A DNA stretch of 37,174 bases from Streptomyces lydicus (GTDB taxonomy: Bacteria; Actinomycetota; Actinomycetes; Streptomycetales; Streptomycetaceae): the NCBI RefSeq assembly GCF_000717345.1, contig NZ_JNZA01000056.1:1-37174 (forward strand), read 5' to 3'. Position numbers and translations under genes: made by a program. Position 1 is the first letter of the stretch, and every line of letters starts with the position of its first letter. This document shows positions 1 through 8,302 of this stretch, one piece after another. The notes below the pieces were generated by a model. It was not told where the DNA came from and searched no databases. It saw only the letters and a program-made list of their open reading frames with translations.

Positions 1-242
1 CCACAGCGCTGCGCGCTGTGCAAGCGAACCACCTCGCTTCGCTCGGTGGTCCGACCCGCTTCGCGGGTCGGGCTGGGGTGCTGCGCACCCCAGTTGCCCG
101 GGGGCTTCGCCCCCGGGCTCGGCCCTTTCGGGCCGTCAGATCCCGCGCTTCGCTTGGGATCTGAATGCGCTTCGCGCACGGGTCGCTGCGCTCCCCTTTG
201 GGCCTTTCGGCTTCGCCTCCAGGCCGGCCCGCTGTCGCGGGC
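1..242. repeat. Streptomyces-type telomere: series of palindromes at the replicon end
   Basis: Successive perfect or near-perfect hairpins fill the first 242 bases: 2-20 (arms CACAGCGC, loop TGC), 28-50, 51-71 (CCGACCCGC, loop TTC), 73-93 (CTGGGGTGC, loop TGC), 96-118 (GCCCGGGGGC, loop TTC), 120-135, 136-164, 166-178 and 227-242. On the complementary strand the loops read GCA or GAA, the compact loops known for the folded 3' overhangs of Streptomyces telomeres. The opening CCACAGCGCTGCGCGCTGTG followed by CAAGCGAA closely resembles palindrome II and its flank in the archetypal telomere as I remember it. Palindrome I (about 15 bases starting CCCGCGG) is absent, so the true end probably lies just outside the window. 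These structures act in terminal patching of the lagging strand with terminal proteins, neither of which is encoded here. Confidence 0.85.
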
Positions 243-271
243 GGCTGACTGGGCGGGTGGGGGCTGGGGCG

Positions 272-691
272 TCAGTTGAACTTCTGGCCGTCGACCCGCT
301 TGAAACGGCATCCGATGCTGTTGTCCGGGTCCTCCCCCGATATTTGAAGGAGGGTCAGCTGACCGTCCCCCTGCAGCATCATCAACGGCTCGAAGGTGTG
401 GCCGTTCTTCACTTCGAAAGTCTGCTTGCCCTGGAAAGCCTCGAGCGTCCAGGTTCCTTTACCGCTCTCCCTGCCAGTGATGCGGTAACCGTTGTAGCCC
501 GTCGCCCACCGCTTCCACCGCGCCGAACCATCCTTCTCCAGTACGAGAGAGGAGTCGCACGACTCGCCGGCGTGCCAGCGCCCCACTAGGTCGGAGCGGC
601 TGACGTCTTGCGCTTCCGGTTCCATGAAGCATCCAGTCAGGATGCCTACGCCAAGGCAGAGTAGGACCGTGACGACCAAGCGTTTGTTCAT
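272..691 (-). CDS. small secreted lipoprotein, unknown function
   Basis: A 139-residue protein with a lipoprotein signal: a basic start (MNKR), a hydrophobic stretch to about residue 18 and the lipobox LTGC with Cys21. It would be lipidated and anchored outside the membrane. The mature part resembles a small beta-rich domain ending in GCRF, with Cys45 and a late Cys that could form a disulphide. The ATG start has a G-rich ribosome site (GGGGCGGGA) just upstream. It is the outermost gene of the window and is transcribed toward the telomere, ending 30 bases from the last palindrome. I do not recognise a named family. Confidence 0.75.
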   Translation of the reverse strand: MNKRLVVTVLLCLGVGILTGCFMEPEAQDVSRSDLVGRWHAGESCDSSLVLEKDGSARWKRWATGYNGYRITGRESGKGTWTLEAFQGKQTFEVKNGHTFEPLMMLQGDGQLTLLQISGEDPDNSIGCRFKRVDGQKFN

Positions 692-1007
692 TCCCGCCCC
701 TGTTTCGTGGTTGCGGACAGACGATATGCCGCGGTCAGACGCGAGTCCTCTTCAGGGTTCGGGAAGGCCGCACGCTTCCCTTCTCTCTTGGTATGCTTCA
801 TTTATACATGCGGATAAAGACTGGACTCAGGTAGCGCCACCGCTCAGCGGGAACGAGCCGTTCTAGATCCCGCTTCCTCCCGATCAAAAAACACGATCGC
901 TCAATCGCGGTGGCTTCGGCCTGACTGACTTCATGTGATCTGCGCATGCTTCTTGCTCCCCACCACATGTGACACTCCGGCCGCCAAGAGGAGGAAGGCA
1001 GATCAGG
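692..1007. promoter_or_regulatory. divergent upstream region of lipoprotein and terminal helicase
   Basis: This 316-base gap separates two divergent genes and must hold both promoters. It contains the only markedly AT-rich patch nearby (about 790-830, with TATGC and TTTATAC). A clear Shine-Dalgarno stretch, GAGGAGGAAGG, lies at about 988-998, upstream of the helicase ATG. No operator dyad was recognised. Confidence 0.4.
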
Positions 1008-3548
1008 ATGGCAGCACACGACCTCCGTCCCCACCAGCGAGAAGCCGTGGACGCGGTACAACGTGCCCTCGAATTGCCCGCACGTTCGACTGTGCCTGAG
1101 CGAGGGCTGCGGACGCAGGTGGTCATGGCGACCGGATCCGGCAAGACCCTCGTTGCCGTGCGCAGCGCCGAGGAACTGAGCGCCGGCCGCGTCCTGGTCC
1201 TCGTCCCCTCACTGGACCTGCTCGCCCAAAGCGAGGCCGCGTGGCGCGAGGGAGGCCGCCGGGGCCCGATGATCGGTGTCTCCTCCTTGCGGGGCGATGA
1301 GGTGGGCTTCCCCAACACCACGGACGCGGACGCGCTGGTGGAGTGGACTAGGCGTCTGAACAAGGTCACGGTATTCGCCACGTACGCTTCGCTCGGGCTC
1401 GGCACGCTAGAGCGCGCGCACACTGCCGGCCTTTCCGCCTGGGATCTGGTCGTGGTCGACGAGGCGCACCGCACCTCGGGCCGGCTCGGGAAGCCATGGG
1501 CGGTCGTCCACGACAACCAGAAGATCCCCTCCCTGCGCCGCCTGTACATGACCGCTACCCCGCGGCTGTGGCAGCTCGGGGACGAGGACGAGGCCGGCGT
1601 ACCCGGTGAGTTGGTCGCGAGCATGGAAGACGACTCCGACTCGCCCTTCGGCAGTCGCTGCTTCACCCTGACGCTCTCCGAGGCGATCGACCGGGGAATC
1701 TGTGCCCCCTACCAGGTGGTGTGCGTGGACATCACCGACACCCAGCTCCAGGCCGTCCAGCTCCTGGGAGCCGAGCAGCGCTCGGACAAGGTCCGCGGAG
1801 CCCGCCTCGCCGCGCTCCAGACCGCCCTGCTCAAGGCATCCTCGGAGGAGAACTTCCGGCGCACGCTCGTCTTCCACCACGTCGTCAAGGAGGCCGAAGC
1901 TTTCGCGGCCGGCCTCCCGACCGTCGCGGCGCAGCTTCACGCCGCTGCCCCCGAGATGTACCCCAAGACGATCTGGGCCAACTGGCTGTGCGGGGAGCAC
2001 AAGCCGGGCCACCGGCGCCGTGTGCTGGGCGAGTTCGCCGACGGGATCGCCACGGAAGGCACCGTGGTGGAGAAGGGCTTCCTGGGGTCGGTGAAGGTGC
2101 TGGGCGAAGGCGTCGACACCACGAACTGCGACTCCGTCTACTGGGCCGACGTACGCGGCTCCATGCCCGACCTCGTCCAGGCCGTGGGCCGGGCGCTGCG
2201 CATGCAGCCAGGCGAGGGCAAGGTCGCCTCGCTCGTGGTGCCGGTGCTGCTGGGGCCGGGCGAGACTGCGGACAACATGCTCACCTCGAAGGCGTACGGC
2301 GGGCTGGCGAAGCTGCTGGAGGCTCTCAGAGCGCATGACTCCCGGGTCGTGGAGGCCTTGGCCGAGCCACAGGCACAAAGCCGCGTTAAGGGCGTACAGA
2401 GCCGCTCAGGGGGCCAAGACGGTGGAGGAGGCCACGGGGAGAGCGGCGACCGCGGACTCTCCGCGCCGGCCCGTGCACTGCTGAAATTCTCCACACCACG
2501 CGACCCGGCCGCCTTGGCGGCGTTCATCAACCTGCGCGTCCTCAACCCAGAACACCAACACTGGCGCCGCGGCATCGAAGCCGCCACCCTCTACCACCGC
2601 CGCCACGGCGATCTGCGGGTGCCCTTCACCTACCGCCTCCCCGCCGGCGGCGCGCAGGAGGAGGCGGCGGAGGAGGAGGAGGAGGAGGAGGAGGGGTGGC
2701 CGGCCGCGCTTGCCGCGTTCCCGCTGGGGCAATGGATCGCCGACGCCCGACGCTTCTACGCCCGCGGCGCCATGGGCTCCGACCGTGTGGCGCAGCTGGA
2801 GCAGTTGGGCATGGTTTGGTCGCACTACGACGTCGCCTGGGACGAAGGACTCGCCGCAGCCCGCGGCTGGGCTGCCGAGAACGGACACCTCGCAGCACCG
2901 ACCGACGCCACGTATCGGGGTTATCGCGTAGGGCTCTTTCTGAAGAACGCGCGGGCGGCCGCCCGGCGAGCGGTGGTGGACGAGCAGCGGCATGCGCAGG
3001 GGCTGCCGGTTCAGTCGTCGGCCGGGGCGCTGTCGGACGCGCGGCGTGAGCAGTTGGAGGACATCGACCCTGCCTGGTGCCCGGCATGGCCCATCGACTG
3101 GCAACGCTGCTTCCACCTCGTCCGGACCCACCTTGACGCCGACGGCGCGCTGCCTGTGGCGCCGGGTGACGTTGTGCGGCAGGGCGAGGATCTGGGGCAG
3201 TGGGTGCAGTCGGTGCGGCTCGGGTGGGACCAGCTCACGACCGTGCAGCAGTGGCTGTGCGAGCAGGCCCTTGGGATCGAGCCCGCCAGCGAGGAGGAGA
3301 AGCCGAAGCCGCGCCGTACGCAGGCTGACAAGTGGGCGATGAACTACGAGGCCGCCAAGCAGTTCTACGAGCGTGAGGGGCACCTTCAGGTCCCCAGGAA
3401 GCACATCGAACGCGTCGTCGTCGGTGAGGACCAGGAGGAGCGGGAGCACAAGCTGGGGGCCTGGATCGGAAATCAGCGCAGCCGGGCCGCCACCCTCACA
3501 CCAGAACGGGTGCAGCAACTCTCCAACATCAGCATGCGATGGACATGA
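1008..3548 (+). CDS. telomere-adjacent DEAH-box helicase with helicase-associated domains (TtrA-like)
   Basis: An 846-residue superfamily 2 helicase. Walker A ATGSGKT lies at residues 41-47, DEAH at 151-154, the TATP motif near 182, and a VGRALRMQ motif VI in the second RecA-like domain. From about residue 500 on, repeated helicase-associated domains follow, recognisable by LGQWI/LGQWV/LGAWI and leucine-rich ends. An acidic run of glutamates at about 551-562 is encoded by a GAG microsatellite. The ATG at 1008 is preferred because of the GGAGGAAGG site; an earlier in-frame GTG exists at 969. Genes of this kind sit just inside Streptomyces chromosome and linear-plasmid ends (ttrA in S. lividans/S. 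coelicolor), where they are reported to affect conjugal transfer. The stop overlaps the next, decayed gene as ATGA. Confidence 0.85.
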   Translation: MAAHDLRPHQREAVDAVQRALELPARSTVPERGLRTQVVMATGSGKTLVAVRSAEELSAGRVLVLVPSLDLLAQSEAAWREGGRRGPMIGVSSLRGDEVGFPNTTDADALVEWTRRLNKVTVFATYASLGLGTLERAHTAGLSAWDLVVVDEAHRTSGRLGKPWAVVHDNQKIPSLRRLYMTATPRLWQLGDEDEAGVPGELVASMEDDSDSPFGSRCFTLTLSEAIDRGICAPYQVVCVDITDTQLQAVQLLGAEQRSDKVRGARLAALQTALLKASSEENFRRTLVFHHVVKEAEAFAAGLPTVAAQLHAAAPEMYPKTIWANWLCGEHKPGHRRRVLGEFADGIATEGTVVEKGFLGSVKVLGEGVDTTNCDSVYWADVRGSMPDLVQAVGRALRMQPGEGKVASLVVPVLLGPGETADNMLTSKAYGGLAKLLEALRAHDSRVVEALAEPQAQSRVKGVQSRSGGQDGGGGHGESGDRGLSAPARALLKFSTPRDPAALAAFINLRVLNPEHQHWRRGIEAATLYHRRHGDLRVPFTYRLPAGGAQEEAAEEEEEEEEGWPAALAAFPLGQWIADARRFYARGAMGSDRVAQLEQLGMVWSHYDVAWDEGLAAARGWAAENGHLAAPTDATYRGYRVGLFLKNARAAARRAVVDEQRHAQGLPVQSSAGALSDARREQLEDIDPAWCPAWPIDWQRCFHLVRTHLDADGALPVAPGDVVRQGEDLGQWVQSVRLGWDQLTTVQQWLCEQALGIEPASEEEKPKPRRTQADKWAMNYEAAKQFYEREGHLQVPRKHIERVVVGEDQEEREHKLGAWIGNQRSRAATLTPERVQQLSNISMRWT

Positions 3549-3837
3549 CGGGCATCGCCGCCGTCCTCGCGCTCGCGGCCGGCTAACTGCCCGGACGGCT
3601 TCGTCCGTGGCAGCGACTGGGCGACGTGCGGCCGACCAGACCCACCTCACCGGAGCGTGGATCTGGGACGGCGCCGGGCGGCAGGCCATCGTCGTCCTGG
3701 TCCACGTCGTCACCGCGCCGCGCACCAGCTAGCGCGTGATGCGCGCCCCGGCCCCCAAGACGCGGGCGCCGGCGCCCGTACGCGATCCGGACTGGGTCGC
3801 CAACCACACCCAGGCAGACAGGGGAGGCACCGCGTGA
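3545..3837 (+). pseudogene. decayed small membrane protein gene coupled to the helicase
   Basis: The start ATG overlaps the helicase stop (ATGA). The frame reads MTGIAAVLALAAG, a membrane-segment start, then meets TAA at 3584. Past it the frame continues sensibly (GRLRPWQRLGD). After a shift near 3622, one frame reads DQTHLTGAWIWDGAGRQ and then IVVLVHVVTAPRTS, an in-frame TAG at about 3730, and finally PAPVRDPDWVANHTQADR up to a TGA at 3835-3837. One nonsense change, one frameshift and a second nonsense change explain the fragments as a single former gene of about 95 codons. The family is not recognised with certainty; it resembles small actinobacterial membrane proteins of plasmid or phage type. 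Confidence 0.55.
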
Positions 3838-3899
3838 GCACCGAGCAGCACGACGCCGACGCCTGCGGCCAGGAGCTGGCCCGCATCAGCCACCACTGA
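3834..3899 (+). CDS. very short coupled ORF (21 residues), probably truncated
   Basis: A GTG start overlaps the preceding stop as GTGA, with GGGGAGG at the usual distance upstream. It encodes 21 residues beginning MSTEQHDADACGQEL and ending in TGA. The start and coupling look genuine but the product is too short for a domain. It is most likely the head of a third operon gene whose remainder was lost, although a genuine small peptide cannot be excluded. Confidence 0.35.
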   Translation: MSTEQHDADACGQELARISHH

Positions 3900-4058
3900 C
3901 GGGGCTCCTTGAAAACGGCCACCCGGTACTCAGGGTGACCCCACTCCAGCTCGTGGCTATCCCCACTCATAGGACCCCTGACCTGCGGACGGACCCCACA
4001 AGGGAAAGGCAGCCTGATAGCCGGCCAGATCCGAGCGTGTGGCGGGAGGGGTGTGCGG

Positions 4059-5282
4059 TCAGCGGCGGGAGCGCCGTCGAGTGATCAGCCAGGTGCCCCC
4101 GACGATGATCAGGGCGAAGACGGCCAGCCCTGCGCCCAGCCCGGTCAGCAGCCACAGCCGCTCGCGCAGTTTCAAGTTGCCGTTGAGGGTGACCTGGAGG
4201 GAGCCGATCGCGAAGGCGATCGCGGAGGTGAACACGGCGACGAGTTCGACGGCACGTACGGAGGAGCGGTGCATGGCGCGCTCAAGCTCGGCGTTGGCGG
4301 CGTCCTGGCGCCGCCAACGGACTTCGTGTTCTGCCTCGCGTGCTGCCCGCAGCCGGGCCTCTTGGATGGCGTCCCGCTTGACGAGGTATTGCTCCAGGAT
4401 CAGTTCGTTGCTGAAAGTCCTATGGCGGGCGAGCATGGCCACTGCGGCGTCGACGTGTGACAGGGCCGCGTCGTGGTCGGCGCACAGGTGGTGGGCGGTG
4501 GCGAGGCGGAAGCGGAACATGTGGTCATCGGGATGGGTGTCCACCGCCTCCTGCGCGAGCTGGCGCAGCAGTTCGCCCTGGCCGTTGAAGGGCACAGAGA
4601 ACGCCAGGCCGTTCAAGCACACGTCCACTACATGCCGCGATCGCTGCGGGGCCGACCAGGCCCGGTCGAGGAGGTCGCGGGCGTGTTCGGTGGTCACGGC
4701 GCGGCTGCCGAACGCCGCGAAGGAACGCAGTGCCAGGACGACGGGCTCATCGCGGTGAGGACCGGCGGCGGTGGCGAGGGCGGAGGCGGTGAGTACGGAG
4801 TTCAGGTCGTCGAAGGAGAAGTTCGCACGGAGCTTTCCCGCGTGATAGAGCAGCACGGTCAGGGCCAGGTCAGCGGCCTCTGGGGCGCCAGCGATGCTGC
4901 GCGCCGCCTCGTCGAGCTGTTCGCGGGTCTCCAAGTGGGACCGGTTGATGAAGCCGTTGCCCAGGGTCCACTGCTCGCGGACGGCGGAGCGGCATCCCGG
5001 CGTGGTGTGCACGGCGATCCAGCGTGCACAGGCCAGGGCGGTTTCCGAGGACGGACTCTCGGCGAAGCGCCGCCGCCAGTAGCGGTCGGCGCAGACGAAG
5101 AACGGATCGGTCACGAAGTCTGCAGACCTGACCTCGAAGTCCGGCTCCTGTCCGCCCTCATGCAGGCATAGAGCGGCCTCCTGGGCGATGCGACCGATGT
5201 CGGCGGCATCGGCGCCCACTGCCGCTGCCAGCCGGACCCGTATCTGCTCGTGCACCTGTTCCTGCGTGGCCGACACGTCCAT
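4059..5282 (-). CDS. membrane protein: helical-repeat body, coiled coil and two C-terminal membrane segments
   Basis: A 407-residue protein. Residues 1 to about 310 are alpha-helical with TPR-like spacing (for example RFRLATAHHLCADHDAALSH). A charged coiled coil follows at about 310-342 (ARLRAAREAEHE...). Two membrane segments occupy about 346-366 and 376-400, with a short loop and a basic end (TRRRSRR). The ATG at 5282 has the ribosome site GGGGGAA; a TTG nine codons upstream is less likely. The coiled coil followed by a VELVAVFTSAIAF-type segment resembles two-TM effector modules in bacterial conflict and signalling proteins, in which a soluble sensor is tethered to a membrane hairpin. That comparison is inference. 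No catalytic motif is visible. Confidence 0.75.
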   Translation of the reverse strand: MDVSATQEQVHEQIRVRLAAAVGADAADIGRIAQEAALCLHEGGQEPDFEVRSADFVTDPFFVCADRYWRRRFAESPSSETALACARWIAVHTTPGCRSAVREQWTLGNGFINRSHLETREQLDEAARSIAGAPEAADLALTVLLYHAGKLRANFSFDDLNSVLTASALATAAGPHRDEPVVLALRSFAAFGSRAVTTEHARDLLDRAWSAPQRSRHVVDVCLNGLAFSVPFNGQGELLRQLAQEAVDTHPDDHMFRFRLATAHHLCADHDAALSHVDAAVAMLARHRTFSNELILEQYLVKRDAIQEARLRAAREAEHEVRWRRQDAANAELERAMHRSSVRAVELVAVFTSAIAFAIGSLQVTLNGNLKLRERLWLLTGLGAGLAVFALIIVGGTWLITRRRSRR

Positions 5283-5385
5283 CGAATTCCCCCGCGATCG
5301 TTCTCCCAACGGGAAACCCTACAGGCGCACGTCAGCGTACTTCCCGAACGGCCGCACGCCGACCGGGCTGTTGGCGTGGCCATCC

Positions 5386-6229
5386 ATGCTCTTCGCTCCC
5401 CACCTGTCCTACGCTGTCCGGACAGCAAGCGAAACGAGGCGAAGAGCAGGGCTGGCCGTTTTCAAGGATCCCCATCCCCACCAGCACGAGGCCACCGCGG
5501 CGCGGTTCACCATGTTTCAGGCCCTGTCCGCCGTCGGCATCGGACACGAGCAGGCCGACGACATCGTCTCGAAGCTGGAGGCCGGAGCGGTCGCTGGCGC
5601 CCACACCTGGAACTCCGAGAGCAGCGCCCCGCTCGGATCCGAAGAACGGTTCGAGGACGGCTGGTTCGCCGGCGTCTGCGACGTCACCAGCTACCTGCTG
5701 CGCATCGCCGACACCACCGCCCACGCGCAGCGCGGGCGCGCCGCCTCCAGCGCCGCGCTGCACGCCCACCTCCAGCAGCCGGCCTTCCCCGCCCTACCAG
5801 AGACCCCGGTGGAGGAACCGGCCCCGACTCCAGCGCCGCGCTGTACGCGAGGCGCGTCCTGGCGGTGGCGGAAGGGTTCACGTGGGCCATCGCCGCGCCG
5901 AGCGCCACTGGCCGGACGTGGAGTTCCTGGACGTCGCCCTGGGCGCGGTGCGCACCGAGGAACGCGAAGGGTACATCGAGCGCCTGGAGGCGTTCGTCGA
6001 GCAGCATCGCGCACGCCTGGAGGAGCTGCTGCGGGCGTACGGGCCGGGCAGTAGGCCCGCCTCGCACGGCCGGTACGCACTGATTGGGCGGCCCGAGACC
6101 CTGGTCATCCTGGAGCGGATGGAGACCAACCCGTTCGGTCTGCGCGCTCAGGGGGAGAAGGAGTTGGAGGACGTCTTCCTGGGCGACCTCGAGTTCGCGT
6201 GGGGGCCACGCATCCGCCTCAGCCGGTGA
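5386..6229 (+). pseudogene. conserved Streptomyces-type gene with two frameshifts
   Basis: Three adjoining frames carry protein-like sequence that fits one product of about 280 residues. The first frame (from ATG 5386, or ATG 5512) reads FQALSAVGIGHEQADDIVSK and FEDGWFAGVCDVTSYLLRIA. From about 5830 the next frame reads SAALYARRVLAVAEGFTWAI. From about 5895 the third reads ERHWPDVEFLDVALGAVRTE, EQHRARLEELLRAYGPG, GRYALIGRPETLVILERM and ends at 6229. The C-terminal part recurs as a relic at 8532-8666, which supports its being real coding sequence. A perfect 12-base palindrome, CTGTCCGGACAG, lies at 5414-5425 and might be an operator if translation begins at 5512. The function is unknown. Confidence 0.6.
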
Positions 6230-6290
6230 GCAGCCGGGAACGAGCGGCGGGGCTTGGCAAGGTGATCCTGTCCGGCCCCGCTGTCGTCGG

Positions 6291-6574
6291 TCAGCCGAAG
6301 TCGAGCGTCTCCTGTGCGAAGTCGGCCGGGGTCGGGCTGGGCAGGGGCGGGCGGTGCGCCGTCCTGGCGCGCGGCTCCCAGCGCTCGATCAGCTCGTCCT
6401 TCCAGCCCTTCTCCGGGGGCCACGGCACGCCCCACTCGGCGAGTTGGGCACGTGTCCACGCCCCCTTGGGCGTCTTGGCGGCTTCGATCTGTTCGGGCGA
6501 CGGCAGGACGGGCAGGACGCATAGGACGAATCGCCAGTTGGAGAGGGGGACACGTCCGTGCGCGTTCCGCTCAA
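6291..6574 (-). pseudogene. small gene overlapping the yaaC stop, frameshifted
   Basis: A TTG start overlaps the stop of the upstream YaaC gene (TTGA) and begins MSGTRTDVSPSPTGDSS. The well-conserved remainder is in another frame: PSPEQIEAAKTPKGAWTRAQ, LAEWGVPWPPEKGWKDEL and LIERWEP, ending at TGA 6291. The shift falls in the internally repeated tract GTCCTGCCCGTCCTGCC, where slippage or an assembly indel is easy. The core resembles small Streptomyces hypothetical proteins with a TPAGGWTRAQLAEWGVPWPP pattern. It is likely co-transcribed with yaaC. Confidence 0.5.
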
Positions 6575-7611
6575 GTGCTCACCTCGGTGATCGTGTCCGC
6601 GATCAGGACGGGCAGGTGGTTGATGGCGCGTTCCAGGAGCCGCTCGATCGGGACCGCGTGCTGGCTGTTGTCGACGCTGATGAGCGTGCCCCAGACCGCG
6701 GGTTGGTAGCGGGCGAGCATGGACAGCGCGTACAGGACCGCCCACCAGGCCATCAGCGGGTGTAGTTCTCGCTTCATTGGCGGGTGGACGGGCAGGAAGT
6801 ACCGGTCTCCGGCGTAGCTGCGGGTCATGGCCCGCAGGTAGGCCCTCCGTTCGGCCCCGGTGGCCGGTCCGTCGAATCCTGTCCCCGCCCCCTGGGGCAT
6901 CTGCCAGTTGATCGTCATTTCGCCCTGGCCGGGGAGGCGGCGACTGTATTCCGGAGGTGCCTGCGGCCCGGGGCCGGTGGTCACGTAGCTCTCGTGTCGA
7001 GCTACGGCCGGATACGAGGTCAGGAATTCGGCCAGTGCCTCCCGGGTGCCGGCGTCGATGACCCGGTCCGGGATGTTGCACACGTAGGCGGTCAGGAGGG
7101 AGTGTTCGTGGATGCCGACGCTGGCCTCGTCGACGTACAGCGGGGTGAGCCGGTCCCTGGTGGTGAGCGGGTAGCGGAGGTTCGGGGGCAGCAGGTCCCA
7201 CACGTCCTCCAGGCGCAGCGGATTCGTCTCCCACACCGGTGAATCGAGTACCTCACTGACCTTCACGAAGCTGCCCTGGGTCCCGGGCGGGTCGGTGCGT
7301 ATCTCGATGTCGGGGAAGGACAGGTGGAACCCCGTGGTCTTGATCCCGTGGGAGTCGAGGCGCCAGTCCTGTCCCTTGAGGGACCAGGCGGCGGCCGCGA
7401 TGGCACGGCCAGCCTGGCTCAGGCCGTAGAAGACCGGGACCGGGCGCGTAGCCGGGCCCACGACAGCGGCGGCCTGGAACAGCTGCTGAGCCTGCTCCAG
7501 GGCTGCCGAGTACGTCTTGCGGCGGGAGCCGGTGTTGGCTCTGCCCGGTGGATCGGAGCGACTTGCCCGCAGCCGCTCCCACGCCTGATCGGTGCCGAAA
7601 TCACTGCGCAT
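6571..7611 (-). CDS. YaaC-like family protein
   Basis: A 346-residue protein starting MRSDFGTDQAWERL. The N-terminal region (YSAALEQAQQLFQAA, VPVFYGLSQAGRAIAAAAW) matches the YaaC-like family as I remember it: helical proteins found in many bacteria and often encoded in variable regions, without an established biochemical role. The C-terminal half contains MAWWAVLYALSMLARYQPAVW, a conserved-looking helical block rather than a true membrane segment. An earlier in-frame ATG at 7707 is rejected because the added residues are arginine-rich and do not resemble the family. It shares an overlapping stop/start with the small gene downstream. Confidence 0.75.
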   Translation of the reverse strand: MRSDFGTDQAWERLRASRSDPPGRANTGSRRKTYSAALEQAQQLFQAAAVVGPATRPVPVFYGLSQAGRAIAAAAWSLKGQDWRLDSHGIKTTGFHLSFPDIEIRTDPPGTQGSFVKVSEVLDSPVWETNPLRLEDVWDLLPPNLRYPLTTRDRLTPLYVDEASVGIHEHSLLTAYVCNIPDRVIDAGTREALAEFLTSYPAVARHESYVTTGPGPQAPPEYSRRLPGQGEMTINWQMPQGAGTGFDGPATGAERRAYLRAMTRSYAGDRYFLPVHPPMKRELHPLMAWWAVLYALSMLARYQPAVWGTLISVDNSQHAVPIERLLERAINHLPVLIADTITEVST

Positions 7612-8068
7612 GCCGAGAGACGCTACCCGGCTCCGCGCAGCCCCGCGGGGGATTCCTCTACTGCCGTGTGGCCAGCCGAAAGGCCACGAAGCTCGGGCCC
7701 GTTGCAAGTTCTCGCGAATCTGCGCGCGTGGTGCTGTCCGGTGTCTGCTGCGCAGCTCAAGGGGTGTGGTGGGGCATTTTCGCGAGGAGGCGACACAAGC
7801 CCCTGCCTTGGCCGAGAGTCACGCCGCCCGAACGGGATCCACTGAATCGAGGAAGTGCTGATGTGCCGTCACAACCGTGCAGGGGCAATGCTGGAGCCGA
7901 TTGGCGCCAGCGTGGTAGCGCCACCCCGGCACGGGCCTACTGGCCCGAACGAGGGACGTGCTCCGGCCGAAGGCCGAGCCGACAGCCGACCGCGCGGCGA
8001 CCAACCGCGGACGAGGCCAGCTGATCTGCCCAAGCCTTGCACCTCCCTCCGCGCCGAAAGACACCGTC
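7612..8068. other. 457-base gap, no gene supported
   Basis: The region lies between the divergent YaaC gene and a small membrane protein gene. Open frames here have arginine- and proline-rich content typical of antisense or noncoding GC-rich DNA. It presumably contains the promoters of both flanking genes. No repeat or RNA gene was recognised. Confidence 0.4.
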
Positions 8069-8302
8069 ATGTCCCACAGCACCGATCCCACTCCCCCGCT
8101 CTCGCAGATCCCCAGCCGCCGGCACCGGCTAATACGACGCCTCCGTACCTTCACAGCCTGGGCGCCGCGCGTCTTTCCGTTCCTCTTCATCGCTGCCGGC
8201 CTGACCATCGGCCTCACAGGACCGACCGCCTTGGGTGTAGCCCTTATCGGGGCAGGGGCCATGGGCGGCAGCATCCAGATCACTGTTCACGTCCGTCGGT
8301 GA
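8069..8302 (+). CDS. small membrane protein, unknown function
   Basis: A 77-residue protein starting MSHSTDPTPPLSQ, with a basic region (RRHRLIRRLRT), two closely spaced hydrophobic segments at about 32-48 (FPFLFIAAGLTIGL) and 51-68 (TALGVALIGAGAMGG), and a short tail. The pattern is a membrane hairpin with a positively charged cytoplasmic N-terminus. The ATG is preceded by GAAAG at a suitable distance. No family was recognised. Confidence 0.55.
   Translation: MSHSTDPTPPLSQIPSRRHRLIRRLRTFTAWAPRVFPFLFIAAGLTIGLTGPTALGVALIGAGAMGGSIQITVHVRR

Noticed and set aside
1..242. Cluster of rho-independent terminators
   Set aside because: Nine hairpins in sequence without intervening genes, with TGC/TTC loops and a telomere-like order, are better explained as a telomere.
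1407..3725. Long minus-strand open frames (323 and 439 codons) opposite the helicase
   Set aside because: They are mirror frames of a high-GC gene with R/P/G/L-rich, motif-free products. The plus-strand helicase has full motifs.
7592..7861. 89-codon plus-strand frame in the gap after yaaC
   Set aside because: Arginine- and cysteine-rich product with no motif and no ribosome site.
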